This document shows, piece after piece, positions 33,596 to 42,026 of a stretch of DNA of 43,486 bases; position 1 is the first letter of the stretch; every line of letters begins with the position of its first letter. The notes under the pieces are model-generated. The model saw only the letters and a program-made list of their open reading frames with translations. It ran no database searches and had not been told where the DNA came from. The position numbers were made by a program, and so were the translations under genes. The stretch spans positions 1 through 43,486 of the forward strand of contig JAFEGB010000347.1 in NCBI GenBank assembly GCA_018240295.1, given 5' to 3'. Origin of the DNA: Pseudomonadota bacterium (GTDB lineage Bacteria > Pseudomonadota > Gammaproteobacteria > Competibacterales > Competibacteraceae).

Positions 33596-34705
33596 TCAGG
33601 CGGGCGCCGGGACCGGCGCCGTCATGACGCTTTCCTGCAGCTGCAGGTCGGCCGGATCGGCCGCCCCCGGCGTGCCGATCCAGGTGGTCCAGCCGAGCCG
33701 GGTCGGACCGCCGAGCCGTGCCTCGGGCACCTCGGGCCGCGCGAGGATCAGTCGCGCATCCCAGGCGTATTCCTCGCCGACGTAGCTGCGCACCCAGGCG
33801 CGCAGCCGCGCGAGACTCGCGCCGCCCGGCAGCAGGCGTTCGTAGTCGGCGAGCGTCAGCGGCCCGAGCACGACGCGGAACTTGTACTGGCGGTCCCAGA
33901 CCCGGGTGCCGATCACGGCGTTGACGCCGAGCGTGCCGCTCGCGCGCGAATCGCCGAGCCGGCACTGCACCGGCGGCGGCAGTTCCAGCCAGTGGCCGAT
34001 GTATTCCCCGATGCGCACCGGCAGGCCGAGATAGTCGGCGAGGATCGCGCGCAGGCCGTCCGGGTGGCGCGCCTGCGGCCCGAGCAGGCCGGCGAAGTGC
34101 AGCCGCGGCCGGTGGCCGAGCACGTCGCGATCGCGCAGGGCTTCGTCACCATAGCCGGCGAGGCTGCCGACGTAGCGCGCGAAGCGGTCCTCGCCGGGGC
34201 GGTCCATGCCGACGGTCGGCTGCGCATCGGCCCAGGCGCGCCAGAACAGCGACATCAGCCGGTGGTGGAAGATGTCGGCAAAGCGCGCGAAGGTCGGATC
34301 GCGGTGGTTGCGCTGGCGCTCGCGCGCGTGCTCGCTCAGATGCAGCGGCAGCGGCCCGTGCGGGCCGAACAACCCGAATGCGTAGCTCGTCAGCCGGGCC
34401 GGCCGGTGGGACGGACGCTCGAAGGCGGCGATCGTCGAGGGCACGAAGGTCGTGTGCGGCGGCTGCGACAGCCGCACCGGATCATCGGCAACCCGGAACG
34501 AGCGCCCGAGCCGCGGCTTGTCCGGGAACGCGCACTCAATGCGCCGCAGCGCCTGCCAGAGATCGAACTCCCACGGCTTCGCCGCCAGCGCCGTGAACAG
34601 CGCCTCGGCGACCGGCGACAGCAGCACCGGCGGCGCGACGCCGAAATCGGCGGCGCTCAGCGCCGGCGCAATGCCGGAATCCTCGGTGTCGGCGTCGGCG
34701 TTCAC
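33596..34705 (-). CDS. tssG: T6SS baseplate subunit TssG
   Basis: A baseplate wedge component that works with TssF, TssE and TssK. It has 369 residues. Family features: FDLWQALRRIECAFPDKPRLGRS, VRLSQPPHTTFVPS, YAFGLFGPHGPLPLHLSEHARER, FADIFHHRLMSLFWRAWADAQP, and in the C-terminal half ILADYLGLPVRIGEYIGHWL and RLGDSRASGTLGVNAVIGTRVWDRQYKF. The start is GTG at 34705, overlapping the tssF stop (GTGA), which gives a normal length. The frame continues upstream but only as tssF shadow. Confidence 0.96.
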   Translation of the reverse strand: MNADADTEDSGIAPALSAADFGVAPPVLLSPVAEALFTALAAKPWEFDLWQALRRIECAFPDKPRLGRSFRVADDPVRLSQPPHTTFVPSTIAAFERPSHRPARLTSYAFGLFGPHGPLPLHLSEHARERQRNHRDPTFARFADIFHHRLMSLFWRAWADAQPTVGMDRPGEDRFARYVGSLAGYGDEALRDRDVLGHRPRLHFAGLLGPQARHPDGLRAILADYLGLPVRIGEYIGHWLELPPPVQCRLGDSRASGTLGVNAVIGTRVWDRQYKFRVVLGPLTLADYERLLPGGASLARLRAWVRSYVGEEYAWDARLILARPEVPEARLGGPTRLGWTTWIGTPGAADPADLQLQESVMTAPVPAPA

Positions 34706-36579
34706 AGCAGCGCCCGCGCGCCCATGCGCACCGGCCAGCGCATGATCTCGCCGCGCTCCAGCGAACGCACGCTGGTCTCGGTGTAGCTGTTCATCGACAC
34801 GTAGCGGCCGAGGAAGCGCTCCAGCACCGCCCCCATCAGGAACACGCCGGCCCCGCCGTAGGCGCCCTCGTCGAAGTTCAGCGCGATCTCGACGCCACGC
34901 CCGAAGGCGATCGGCCCCGGCAGCGGCAGGCGGCGGGTCGCCGGCTGCGTCTTCACCGACAGCAGGCCGTCGACCTGCTTCTGGCCGGCGGCATCGTTCG
35001 GATCGACGTACAGGCGCAGCAGCTCGCGCAGCGCCACCGCGCCCTGCTGCGCATCGCTGTCGGCGAGCGTCAGGTAGTTCAGCGACAGGTGCGAGATCAG
35101 TCGCCAGGCCACGTCGTTCTCGGCGTTGCTCGGGCGCGGACGCGTCGGACCGGCCACGCAGCGCACCGCCGCCACCGGCGCGCCGCTCTCCAGCGTGAAG
35201 TCGGTGCGCCCGAGCCCGAGCGGCATCGTCAGCGGCAGGTCGCGGTTGGTGCACAGCACTTCGAGCGACAGCTGGCGCAGATCGTGCCGGTACGGTGCGG
35301 CAGCGGCATCGACCAGCGCGATGAACACCTCCTGGCCGATGTAGCCGCTGCGCGGCCCGCGCAGCTTCGCGCGCGCCGACAGCAGGCGCTTGGTACGGCG
35401 CAGCGTGTAATACGCCCCGTCGGCGGCGCGGCGGATGCGGTCGTGTGCGCAGTAGAACGGCAGGAAGGCCTGCTCGGCCTGCTCGGTCGTGCCGTGACCG
35501 GTCACGCGTTCGAGCGAGTGGACCTCGAAATCGAGCGGCCGCGTGCGGTCCGGGACGATGTGGTACTCGTAGCTCCTGTCGTTCAGGTGGATGCGGTCGG
35601 CGCGGCGCGGGAACAGGTTGATCGCCGGTGCGCAGTGCAGCACGAAGTTCTCGGGCTTCAGCACGCCTTCAAGCATCGGGTCGAGCCGATCGAACAGCAC
35701 CAGCAGTTCGAGTTCGCTGCCGCTGCAGCGGCGCACGACCGGTGCCAGGGCGCGCAGTTCGACGAACAGGAAACGCTGCGGGAACGCGAAGTACTCGCCG
35801 AGCAGCCGGTAGCCCTGGAAGCTCTGCGGCGACAGCGGCAGCAGCGCCTGTTCGTCCTCGAAGCCCATCGGCGCCAGCGATTCGCGGCCGAGCCACTGGA
35901 ACCACGGCGCCGGACGCTGCGCCGGGCGGGCGAGCACGGCGACGGCGTTGCCGAGCAGCTGTTCGTACAGCCGGAACGGCAGCTGGTCGGCGCCGCGCAG
36001 GAACAGCGGCAGGCGCTCGAGCGACAACGCATCGAAGCTCAGGCCGGCCGTGGCCCGCAGGCGCAGGCGCAGGCCGGCGCGTGCGCGCGGCGCGCTGTTC
36101 GCGGCCGGGCCGAGCACGGCCGTGACGTTGCCGAAGTACTCGGCCTCGGTCAGCTCGACCGGCCACAGCGTCACCGGCTGACCGGTGCGGTATTCGCAGG
36201 CGGTGGTCTCGTTCTTGCCGAGCACGCTCTTGAGACTCGCGCCGCGCGGCACCGTGAAGCCGGCCGCGAGCGAGCCTTCGGACAGGTCCGGCTGCAGCTG
36301 CAGCACCGCCATCGACGGCACCGGCGCCAGATAGTGCGGGTAGACCATCTCCAGCAGGTGCTGCGTGAACACCGGGAACTCGGCATCGAGCTTCAGCTGC
36401 ACGCGCGCCGACAGGAAGGCACAGCCTTCGAGCAGCCGCTCGACGTAGGGGTCGGCGCATTCGAAGCCGGTCAGGCTCAGGCGCGAGGCGATCTTCGGGA
36501 ATTCCTGCGCGAACTCGCCGGCGGTCTCGCGCAGGTGCTGGAGTTCCTGGTTGTAATACCGGTACAGGCGCGGATCCAT
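34702..36579 (-). CDS. tssF: T6SS baseplate subunit TssF
   Basis: The largest wedge protein of the T6SS baseplate. It has 625 residues, the usual size. It begins DPRLYRYYNQELQHLRETAGEFAQEFPKIA (family start) with ATG at 36579, has ADPYVERLLEGCAFLSARVQLKLD and EMVYPHYLAPVPSMAVLQL, and ends in the motifs FGRGVEIALNFDEGAYGG, FLMGAVLERFLGRYVSMNSY and ETSVRSLERGEIMRWP. It lies 17 bp past tssE with no strong ribosome-binding site, so translation is probably coupled. Confidence 0.97.
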   Translation of the reverse strand: MDPRLYRYYNQELQHLRETAGEFAQEFPKIASRLSLTGFECADPYVERLLEGCAFLSARVQLKLDAEFPVFTQHLLEMVYPHYLAPVPSMAVLQLQPDLSEGSLAAGFTVPRGASLKSVLGKNETTACEYRTGQPVTLWPVELTEAEYFGNVTAVLGPAANSAPRARAGLRLRLRATAGLSFDALSLERLPLFLRGADQLPFRLYEQLLGNAVAVLARPAQRPAPWFQWLGRESLAPMGFEDEQALLPLSPQSFQGYRLLGEYFAFPQRFLFVELRALAPVVRRCSGSELELLVLFDRLDPMLEGVLKPENFVLHCAPAINLFPRRADRIHLNDRSYEYHIVPDRTRPLDFEVHSLERVTGHGTTEQAEQAFLPFYCAHDRIRRAADGAYYTLRRTKRLLSARAKLRGPRSGYIGQEVFIALVDAAAAPYRHDLRQLSLEVLCTNRDLPLTMPLGLGRTDFTLESGAPVAAVRCVAGPTRPRPSNAENDVAWRLISHLSLNYLTLADSDAQQGAVALRELLRLYVDPNDAAGQKQVDGLLSVKTQPATRRLPLPGPIAFGRGVEIALNFDEGAYGGAGVFLMGAVLERFLGRYVSMNSYTETSVRSLERGEIMRWPVRMGARALL

Positions 36580-36596
36580 CGGGGGGCTGCTTGCGA

Positions 36597-37100
36597 TCAG
36601 GCGTTGCGGGGCTCGATGCGGACGTTGCCGGATTCGAGGTCGATCTCGGTCTTCAGCCACAGATGCAGCGGCACCGGCTGCGCCCAGAGTTCGCCCTGGA
36701 TCTCGAAGCCGATGGCGTTGTGGTTCATCTGCTCGCGGGCGACGACGGCGCGCACCTGCAGCGTGTGCGGCAGGATGCGCGGTTCGAAGGTGCGGATGGT
36801 ATCGGCGAGCACGCGTTCGAGCGCCGGGATGTCGACGCTGCTGGCCGTGCGTCCGGAGAGCGCCGGCAGGCCGTAGTTCAGCACCGAGCGCGCGACCTGC
36901 GGCCAGGCATCGAGCGGCTGCACGGATTCGTGGTTGCCGGCGTTGAACAGCCAGGCGAGATCACGCAGCACGCTCTCGCGCAACTGGTTCAGCGACAGCA
37001 CGCGCTGCTCGCGCGTTTCCTTGTGACGCTCGGGCGCGTCGTCGATCAGCCGGTCGAGCAGCGCCGGCTGCAGGCGTTCCTGCGGGGTCAGTTCAGCCAC
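36597..37100 (-). CDS. tssE: T6SS baseplate subunit TssE (gp25-like)
   Basis: A 167-residue gp25-like wedge protein that nucleates the sheath. Features: ERLQPALLDRLIDDAPE, LRESVLRDLAWLFNAGNHES, VLNYGLPALSGRT and TIRTFEPRILPHTLQVRAVVA (the gp25 core Glu-Pro-Arg). The start is GTG at 37100 with GAGG just upstream; the Arg-rich extension before it is a shadow of the neighbouring gene. 8 bp past tagJ. Confidence 0.95.
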   Translation of the reverse strand: MAELTPQERLQPALLDRLIDDAPERHKETREQRVLSLNQLRESVLRDLAWLFNAGNHESVQPLDAWPQVARSVLNYGLPALSGRTASSVDIPALERVLADTIRTFEPRILPHTLQVRAVVAREQMNHNAIGFEIQGELWAQPVPLHLWLKTEIDLESGNVRIEPRNA

Positions 37101-37108
37101 GGTGAGCC

Positions 37109-37912
37109 TCAGGCGCTCGCCGGAGCGGCCGGATCGAAGTGCAGCGTGCGCAGGTCGTACAGCGCCACGTCGTCGCCGTCGGTCGCGAACACCCGCTGCC
37201 CGGCAGCGAGCACGAGGCCGTGCTCGTTCTCGCGCCATTCGGTGCGCCGTCCGAGCAGCAGGCCGCCGTCATCCTCTGCGTCCAGCCCCGGGTAGCGCGC
37301 CGGCAGCAGCGCGACCGTCTCGCCGCCGGTCGTGAAGGTCAGCGACGCCGGCATCCAGACCACGTCGCGCAGGTCGGCCGGTGCCTCCTGCTGCACGGTG
37401 GCCAGACGTTCGCAGGGAATCCAGTAATAGCGGCCGTTGATGATCGCCTCGATGACCGGCCCGAGCCGGCCGTCGGTATCGGCCAGCCACGCAAACGGCC
37501 GGCCGTCGGCGCTGCCGGGATTGGCCGGTGCCCGCTCGAAGGCTTCGGCGCGCAGGCCGGCCGCGGCCTGCGGATCGTCGGCATCGCGCGCGAGCGCCTC
37601 GATCAGCAGCGCGACCCACGGCGTCGGCTCGCCGAACAGCAGCGGCGCCCTGCGACCGGCGAAGACCTCCTGCCGGAAGACTTCGCAGCGCAGCGCCTCG
37701 CGGTAGGTCTGCACCATCGGCAAGGCCTCGGCATCGAGTTCGCCGACCACCTGCAGCTGGCCGAGCGCCCTCGGCCACTGGCCGAGCACGCAGAGCAGCT
37801 GGAACAGCAGCACGCGATGGCGCGCAACCGCCGGCTCCTTGCGTACGCGGGCCTGCAGTTCGGTCAGTGCCTCCCGGGGATTGCCCGACTGCAGGGCGGC
37901 TTCGACGCTCAC
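37109..37912 (-). CDS. tagJ: T6SS accessory protein TagJ (ImpE/SciE family)
   Basis: A 267-residue accessory protein. In H1-like systems TagJ binds an N-terminal helix of TssB and modulates sheath recycling by ClpV. It has an N-terminal TPR-like helical region (VEAALQSGNPREALTELQARVRKEP, LFQLLCVLGQWPRALGQLQV) and the ImpE core: PFAWLADTDGRLGPVIEAIINGRYYWIPCERL, DLRDVVWMPASLTFTTGG, ALLPARYPG and GLLLGRRTEW. The start is GTG at 37912, with GGAGG seven bases upstream. The 139-bp spacer before it, after hcp, has three hairpins. Confidence 0.93.
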   Translation of the reverse strand: MSVEAALQSGNPREALTELQARVRKEPAVARHRVLLFQLLCVLGQWPRALGQLQVVGELDAEALPMVQTYREALRCEVFRQEVFAGRRAPLLFGEPTPWVALLIEALARDADDPQAAAGLRAEAFERAPANPGSADGRPFAWLADTDGRLGPVIEAIINGRYYWIPCERLATVQQEAPADLRDVVWMPASLTFTTGGETVALLPARYPGLDAEDDGGLLLGRRTEWRENEHGLVLAAGQRVFATDGDDVALYDLRTLHFDPAAPASA

Positions 37913-37928
37913 GACACACCTCCACGCC

Positions 37929-38003
37929 AGCCGCCCGGTGCAGGGGCGGCTCACGTCCGGGATTCGGGGAAATCCGGAATTCAGACCTGCGCCGGAGCGC
38001 AGG
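37929..38003 (-). terminator. Three stacked hairpins between hcp and tagJ
   Basis: Stems: 37929-37936 with 37944-37951 (8 bp perfect), 37956-37964 with 37971-37978 (8 bp, one bulge), and 37986-37991 with 37998-38003 (6 bp perfect). They lie just past the hcp stop (38052) on its strand. They may partly terminate or protect the hcp mRNA 3' end, giving more Hcp than the downstream baseplate proteins. No T-run. Confidence 0.5.
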
Positions 38004-38051
38004 CCGGCAGGCGGGCGGGGGCCGCGAGCCGGCGTTCGCAGACGGACCGGA

Positions 38052-38546
38052 TTACGGAACGGCGTTGGCCTCGATGTCCCACTTGAAGTCCTTCGACGCC
38101 TCACCGGCACCCTTGTCGGTCTGCTCGGTGTACGTGAAGGTGACCTTCGCGAAGTTCAGCGAGACGTTCTCGGTCAGCCGATCCTCGCCACCGCTGCCAC
38201 CGGTGTTGATCGACGTGACCATGACCTTCTCCATCTTGATCTTGATGTACTCGACCGGCTCCTTGCCGCCGGCCTTGCGCACGGTCAGCAGCGCGTCGTC
38301 GATGTGCTGGCCGGTCGCGCAGGCGTGCATCAGCGCATACGAGGCGATGTCGACCCACTTGGTCACCGACATGTCGTTGACGTTGACCTTGCCGGCGCCG
38401 CCACCGCCGCCGGTGTGGAAGGTGCCGGACTGCGACATGCCCCAGCTCCAGGCGAGGACGTCGATTTCCTTCGGATGCTTCTTGTCCTTCGATTCGCCCT
38501 TGATGTTCGCGGCGTCCGCGAATTTCAGAAAGATGTCAACGGCCAT
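38052..38546 (-). CDS. hcp: T6SS inner-tube protein Hcp
   Basis: Forms the hexameric rings of the T6SS tube and is secreted. It has 164 residues. Features: VDIFLKFADAANIKGESKD, EIDVLAWSWGMSQSGTFH, a Gly-rich loop (GGGGGAGK), the SVTKWVDIASYALMHACATG helix, VEYIKIKMEKVMVTSI and VSLNFAKVTFTYT. Start at ATG 38546, with GGAGAG upstream. It sits between tssC (108 bp away) and tagJ. It has no signal peptide, as usual. Confidence 0.97.
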   Translation of the reverse strand: MAVDIFLKFADAANIKGESKDKKHPKEIDVLAWSWGMSQSGTFHTGGGGGAGKVNVNDMSVTKWVDIASYALMHACATGQHIDDALLTVRKAGGKEPVEYIKIKMEKVMVTSINTGGSGGEDRLTENVSLNFAKVTFTYTEQTDKGAGEASKDFKWDIEANAVP

Positions 38547-38654
38547 GAATGTCTCTCCTGCAGTGCGTCAATGCTGGAATTGGGACCCGGTACGTCGCCC
38601 GGACGTCAGGGACCGTTTGCAAAGGTGCGGCGACCGCAGTCACCGCACCGCCAG

Positions 38655-40151
38655 TCAGCCGCCCTTCTGCGAGGGCAGCTTGGATACCAGTCGCAACGAC
38701 ACCGTCAATCCTTCGAGCTGGTAGTGCGGCCGCAGGAAGAACTTCGACGTGTAGTACCCGGGGTTGCCTTCGACTTCCTCGACGACGACCTCGGCGGCGG
38801 CGAGCGGCTTCTGGGCCTTCGTGGTCTCGCTGGAGCGCGAGGGATCGCCGTCCACGTAGTTCATGATCCATTTCTGCAGCCAGATCTGCATGTCCTCGCG
38901 CTCCTTGAAGGAACCCACCTTGTCGCGGACCATGCACTTCAGGTAGTGCGCGAAGCGGCAGGTCGCGAACAGGTACGGCAGCCGGGCGGCGAGGTTGGCA
39001 TTCGAAGTGGCATCGGGATCATCGTACTCGGCCGGCTTCTGCAGCGACTGGGCTCCGATGAAAGCTGCGAAATCGGTATTTTTCTTGTGCACGAGCGGCA
39101 TGAAACCGTTTTTTGCGAGCTCGGCCTCCCGCCGGTCGGAAATCGCGATTTCGGTCGGGCACTTCATGTCGACGCCGCCGTCGTCGGTCGGGAAGGAATG
39201 CGCGGGCAGCCCCTCGACCGCACCGCCGGATTCGATGCCGCGGATGCGCGAGCACCAGCCGTAGAGCTTGAACGAGCGGTTGATGTTGACGGCCATCGCG
39301 TAGGCGGAGTTGGCCCACGTGTACTTGTTGCTGTCGGCCCCGGTCGTGTCCTCCTCGAAATCAAATTCATCGACCGGATTGGTCTTGGCCCCGTAGGGCA
39401 TGCGCGACAGGAAGCGCGGCATGGTCAGGCCGACGTAGCGCGAGTCCTCGGATTCACGCAGCGACTTCCACGCGGCATATTCGGGCGTCTGGAAGATCTT
39501 GGTCAGGTCGCGCGGGTTCGACAGCTCCTGCCAGGAATCCATCTGCATGACCGCCGGCGCGACGGCTGCGATGAACGGGGCGTGCATCGAGGCGGAAACC
39601 TTGGCGATCTCGCCGAGCAGTTCAACGTCGGGCGCCGAATGGTCGAAGTAGTAGTCGCCGACCAGGCAGCCGTAGGGCTCGCCGCCGAACTGGCCGTATT
39701 CCTCCTCGTAGAGCTTCTTGAAGATCGGGCTCTGGTCCCAGGCCGTGCCCTTGAACTTCTTCAGGGTCTTGTGCAGATCCTGCTTGGAGATGTTCATGAC
39801 GCGGATCTTCAGCATCTCGTCGGTTTCGGTGTTGTTGACGAGGTGATGCAGGCCGCGCCAGGCCGATTCAAGCTTCTGGAAATCGGCGTGGTGCAGGATG
39901 TGGTTGATCTGCTCGGTCAGCTTGGCATCGAGCGCGGCGATCATCGCCTCGATGGTCTTCAGCGTGTCGCCGGAGACGATGCTCGACGACGCCAGCGCCT
40001 GCTCGGCGAGCGTGCGCACGGCCTCCTCGACCGCTTCCTTCGCGCGGTCGCTCTTGGGCTTGAATTCCTGCAGCAGCAGCGCCTCGAAGGCGCCGCCCTC
40101 GGTGGTCAGGCCCGCACCCGCGGCCTGGGCTTCGGCGTTCAGTTCGGCCAT
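38655..40151 (-). CDS. tssC: T6SS sheath large subunit TssC (VipB)
   Basis: The major sheath protein, which assembles with TssB around the Hcp tube. It has 498 residues. Features: LDAKLTEQINHILHHADFQKLESAWRGLHHLV, IRVMNISKQDLHKTLKKFKGT, PYGCLVGDYYFDHS, PFIAAVAPAVMQMDSWQELSNPRDL, GLTMPRFLSRMPYG and the C-terminal IWLQKWIMNYVDGDPS and YYTSKFFLRPHYQLEGLTVSLRLV. ATG at 40151, 18 bp past tssB. Normal length. Confidence 0.98.
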   Translation of the reverse strand: MAELNAEAQAAGAGLTTEGGAFEALLLQEFKPKSDRAKEAVEEAVRTLAEQALASSSIVSGDTLKTIEAMIAALDAKLTEQINHILHHADFQKLESAWRGLHHLVNNTETDEMLKIRVMNISKQDLHKTLKKFKGTAWDQSPIFKKLYEEEYGQFGGEPYGCLVGDYYFDHSAPDVELLGEIAKVSASMHAPFIAAVAPAVMQMDSWQELSNPRDLTKIFQTPEYAAWKSLRESEDSRYVGLTMPRFLSRMPYGAKTNPVDEFDFEEDTTGADSNKYTWANSAYAMAVNINRSFKLYGWCSRIRGIESGGAVEGLPAHSFPTDDGGVDMKCPTEIAISDRREAELAKNGFMPLVHKKNTDFAAFIGAQSLQKPAEYDDPDATSNANLAARLPYLFATCRFAHYLKCMVRDKVGSFKEREDMQIWLQKWIMNYVDGDPSRSSETTKAQKPLAAAEVVVEEVEGNPGYYTSKFFLRPHYQLEGLTVSLRLVSKLPSQKGG

Positions 40152-40169
40152 GGACTGGTTACCTCGGGG

Positions 40170-40670
40170 TCATTCGGACTGCGGTTTGGGCGCGGACGCG
40201 AGGGCCTGCAGCAGGGAGGGGTCCTGCAGCACCTTGCCGATCAGTTCCTCGGCCCCGGTCTTGCCGTCCATGTAGGTCAGCAGGTTGGAGAGCTGGGTGC
40301 GCGCTTCGAGCAGCTTGTTCAGCGCATCGACCTTGCGGGCGATCGCGGCCGGCGTGAAGTCCTCCATGCTCTCGAAGGTGATGTCGACGCTCAGGTTGCC
40401 GTCGCCGGTCAGCGTGTTCGGCACCGCGAACGCGACGCGCGGCTTCATCGATTTCATGCGGCTGTCGAAGTTGTCGACGTCGATTTCCAGAAACTTGCGC
40501 TCGGCGACCGGTCCGAGCGGCTCGGCGGGCTTGCCGGACAGATCGGCCATGACGCCCATCACGAACGGCAGCTGGACCTTCTTCTGGGCGCCGTAGAGCT
40601 CGACGTCGTACTCGATCTGCACGCGCGGGGCGCGGTTGCGGGCGATGAATTTCTGACTGCTGTCTGCCAC
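40170..40670 (-). CDS. tssB: T6SS sheath small subunit TssB (VipA)
   Basis: The small sheath subunit. It has 166 residues. Features: SQKFIARNRAPRVQIEYDVEL, KKVQLPFVMGVMADLSGKP, FLEIDVDNFDSRMKSMKPRVAF, DITFESMEDFTPAAIARKV and LNKLLEARTQLSNLLTYMDGK. The start is GTG at 40670, with GGAG upstream. The long C-terminal tail (LLQALASAPKPQSE) is ordinary. Confidence 0.97.
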   Translation of the reverse strand: MADSSQKFIARNRAPRVQIEYDVELYGAQKKVQLPFVMGVMADLSGKPAEPLGPVAERKFLEIDVDNFDSRMKSMKPRVAFAVPNTLTGDGNLSVDITFESMEDFTPAAIARKVDALNKLLEARTQLSNLLTYMDGKTGAEELIGKVLQDPSLLQALASAPKPQSE

Positions 40671-40740
40671 GGGCGGGTCTCCTCAGGCGTTGTGCGATCG
40701 CGAACCGGCGGCGCGTCGGCACCGGCTCGGGGGGAGCGGG

Positions 40741-41820
40741 TCAGTAGCCGTCCGAGCCGGACGATTCGGCATCCGGATCGGGGCCGCGCAGCACGTCGAT
40801 CTGCGCGAGGCTGTCGGGGGCGATGTTGCGCATGATGTCGACGAAACTCATCGTCACCAGCCGGCGCGCGCGCTCCATCAGGATCGGTACCGGGCTCGAA
40901 GGCTCGTGTCGAGTGTAGTAATCGCAGACGGCCTCCAGAGCTTTCAATACGTCATCTCGCGTACTGATGCGCCCGGCGACGAAACCGGAGGCGCCGGCCC
41001 CGGCCGCCGCGCTGCCGCCCGCCTCGGCCGGCCCCTCACCGGCCACCGGCAAGGCCTCGGTCTCGGCCACGGCGCCCAGGCCGCGCTGGGCCAGGCGCTC
41101 GTCGAGCAACTGCACGCAGGGCTTGAGCGCCGTGCGCAGTGGCGAGAGGTCCACGGCGTTGCCGGAACCGACCTGCTCGGTCAGGCGGCGCTCGATTGCC
41201 GAGGCGAGATCGAAGGCCGCATGCGCGCTGTCGGCGGCCGCCTGCAGTTCCTCGGCGGCGACCTCGCGGAACACGGCATCGAAGGTCTCGGTGGTCAGCA
41301 CCGGCGTGCCGCTGCTCGCGCCGGACAGGATCAGCCAGTCGCGCAGCGTCGCGACGCCGAAGCTGCGCGAGCGCGCCAGCGCGGCCTGGCGCAGCAGGCC
41401 GAGCACGTCGTCGCTGTCGGCGGCGACGAGGCCGGCGATGATGTTCACGCGCGTGGTCGGATCGTTGTAGTCATCCGGATCGAGCTGCGGATGCACGTGC
41501 TCCCAGTGGTGCTCCAGCAGGCCGTGCAGATAGCGCAGGCCGTCGGCGAATCCGGGCAGTCCCTCGACGGCGAGCAGCGCGCGGGTCAGCACCAGCGCGA
41601 CGCGCAGGTCGCGCGTGCGTTCGAGCAGTTCCATCGCCTTGCCGCGCACGGCCCGCCAGTCCGGCGGTTCGGCCGGCACGATGGTGCTGCCGATCTGCTG
41701 CTCGGGCTTGCCGGTCGCGAGCCGTTCGAGGGCCTGGAAATCGGGATCGTATTCGAGATCACTGCCACCGGGCTCGTCGTCCGAGACGGGTTCGAGCCAT
41801 TTCTCCACATCCAGCGCCAC
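40741..41820 (-). CDS. tssA: T6SS component TssA (ImpA N-terminal domain)
   Basis: A priming or cap protein that controls sheath polymerisation. It has 359 residues. The N-terminal ImpA domain shows GSDLEYDPDFQALERLATGKPEQQ, DWRAVRGKAMELLERTRDLRVALVLTRALL and GLPGFADGLRYLHGLLEHHWEHVHPQLDPDD. The C-terminal part has GRISTRDDVLKALEAVCDYYTRHEPSSPVPILMERARRLVTMSFVDIMRNIAPD, typical of H1-like TssA. I chose the GTG at 41820, with AGGGGG upstream and a -10-like GACAAT (41842-41837); an ATG at 41874 would add 18 non-conserved residues. Divergent from tagH. Confidence 0.93.
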   Translation of the reverse strand: MALDVEKWLEPVSDDEPGGSDLEYDPDFQALERLATGKPEQQIGSTIVPAEPPDWRAVRGKAMELLERTRDLRVALVLTRALLAVEGLPGFADGLRYLHGLLEHHWEHVHPQLDPDDYNDPTTRVNIIAGLVAADSDDVLGLLRQAALARSRSFGVATLRDWLILSGASSGTPVLTTETFDAVFREVAAEELQAAADSAHAAFDLASAIERRLTEQVGSGNAVDLSPLRTALKPCVQLLDERLAQRGLGAVAETEALPVAGEGPAEAGGSAAAGAGASGFVAGRISTRDDVLKALEAVCDYYTRHEPSSPVPILMERARRLVTMSFVDIMRNIAPDSLAQIDVLRGPDPDAESSGSDGY

Positions 41821-41950
41821 CGGGGCACCCCCTGCGATTGTCACCCGATCTGCGCACCGGCCGGCGCCGCGCATCGTGGCGTCCGCCAGTGCGGTCGCTG
41901 CGTAGCGTAGCCGGCGGCCGGCGGACTGCCAGCCGGCAGCGAGCGGCGAA

Positions 41951-41980
41951 TTGTCAGCCGTGCCGGCACTGGCCTACAGT
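41951..41980 (+). promoter_or_regulatory. Sigma-70-like promoter ahead of tagH
   Basis: TTGTCA at 41951-41956 and TACAGT at 41975-41980 with an 18-base spacer lie 47 bases ahead of the tagH ATG, in the divergent tssA-tagH region. Judged by eye. Confidence 0.5.
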
Positions 41981-42026
41981 CGGCGGGCTTTTCGCCCCCC
42001 GGCTTGCCGCCCAGGTTTCACGACCG

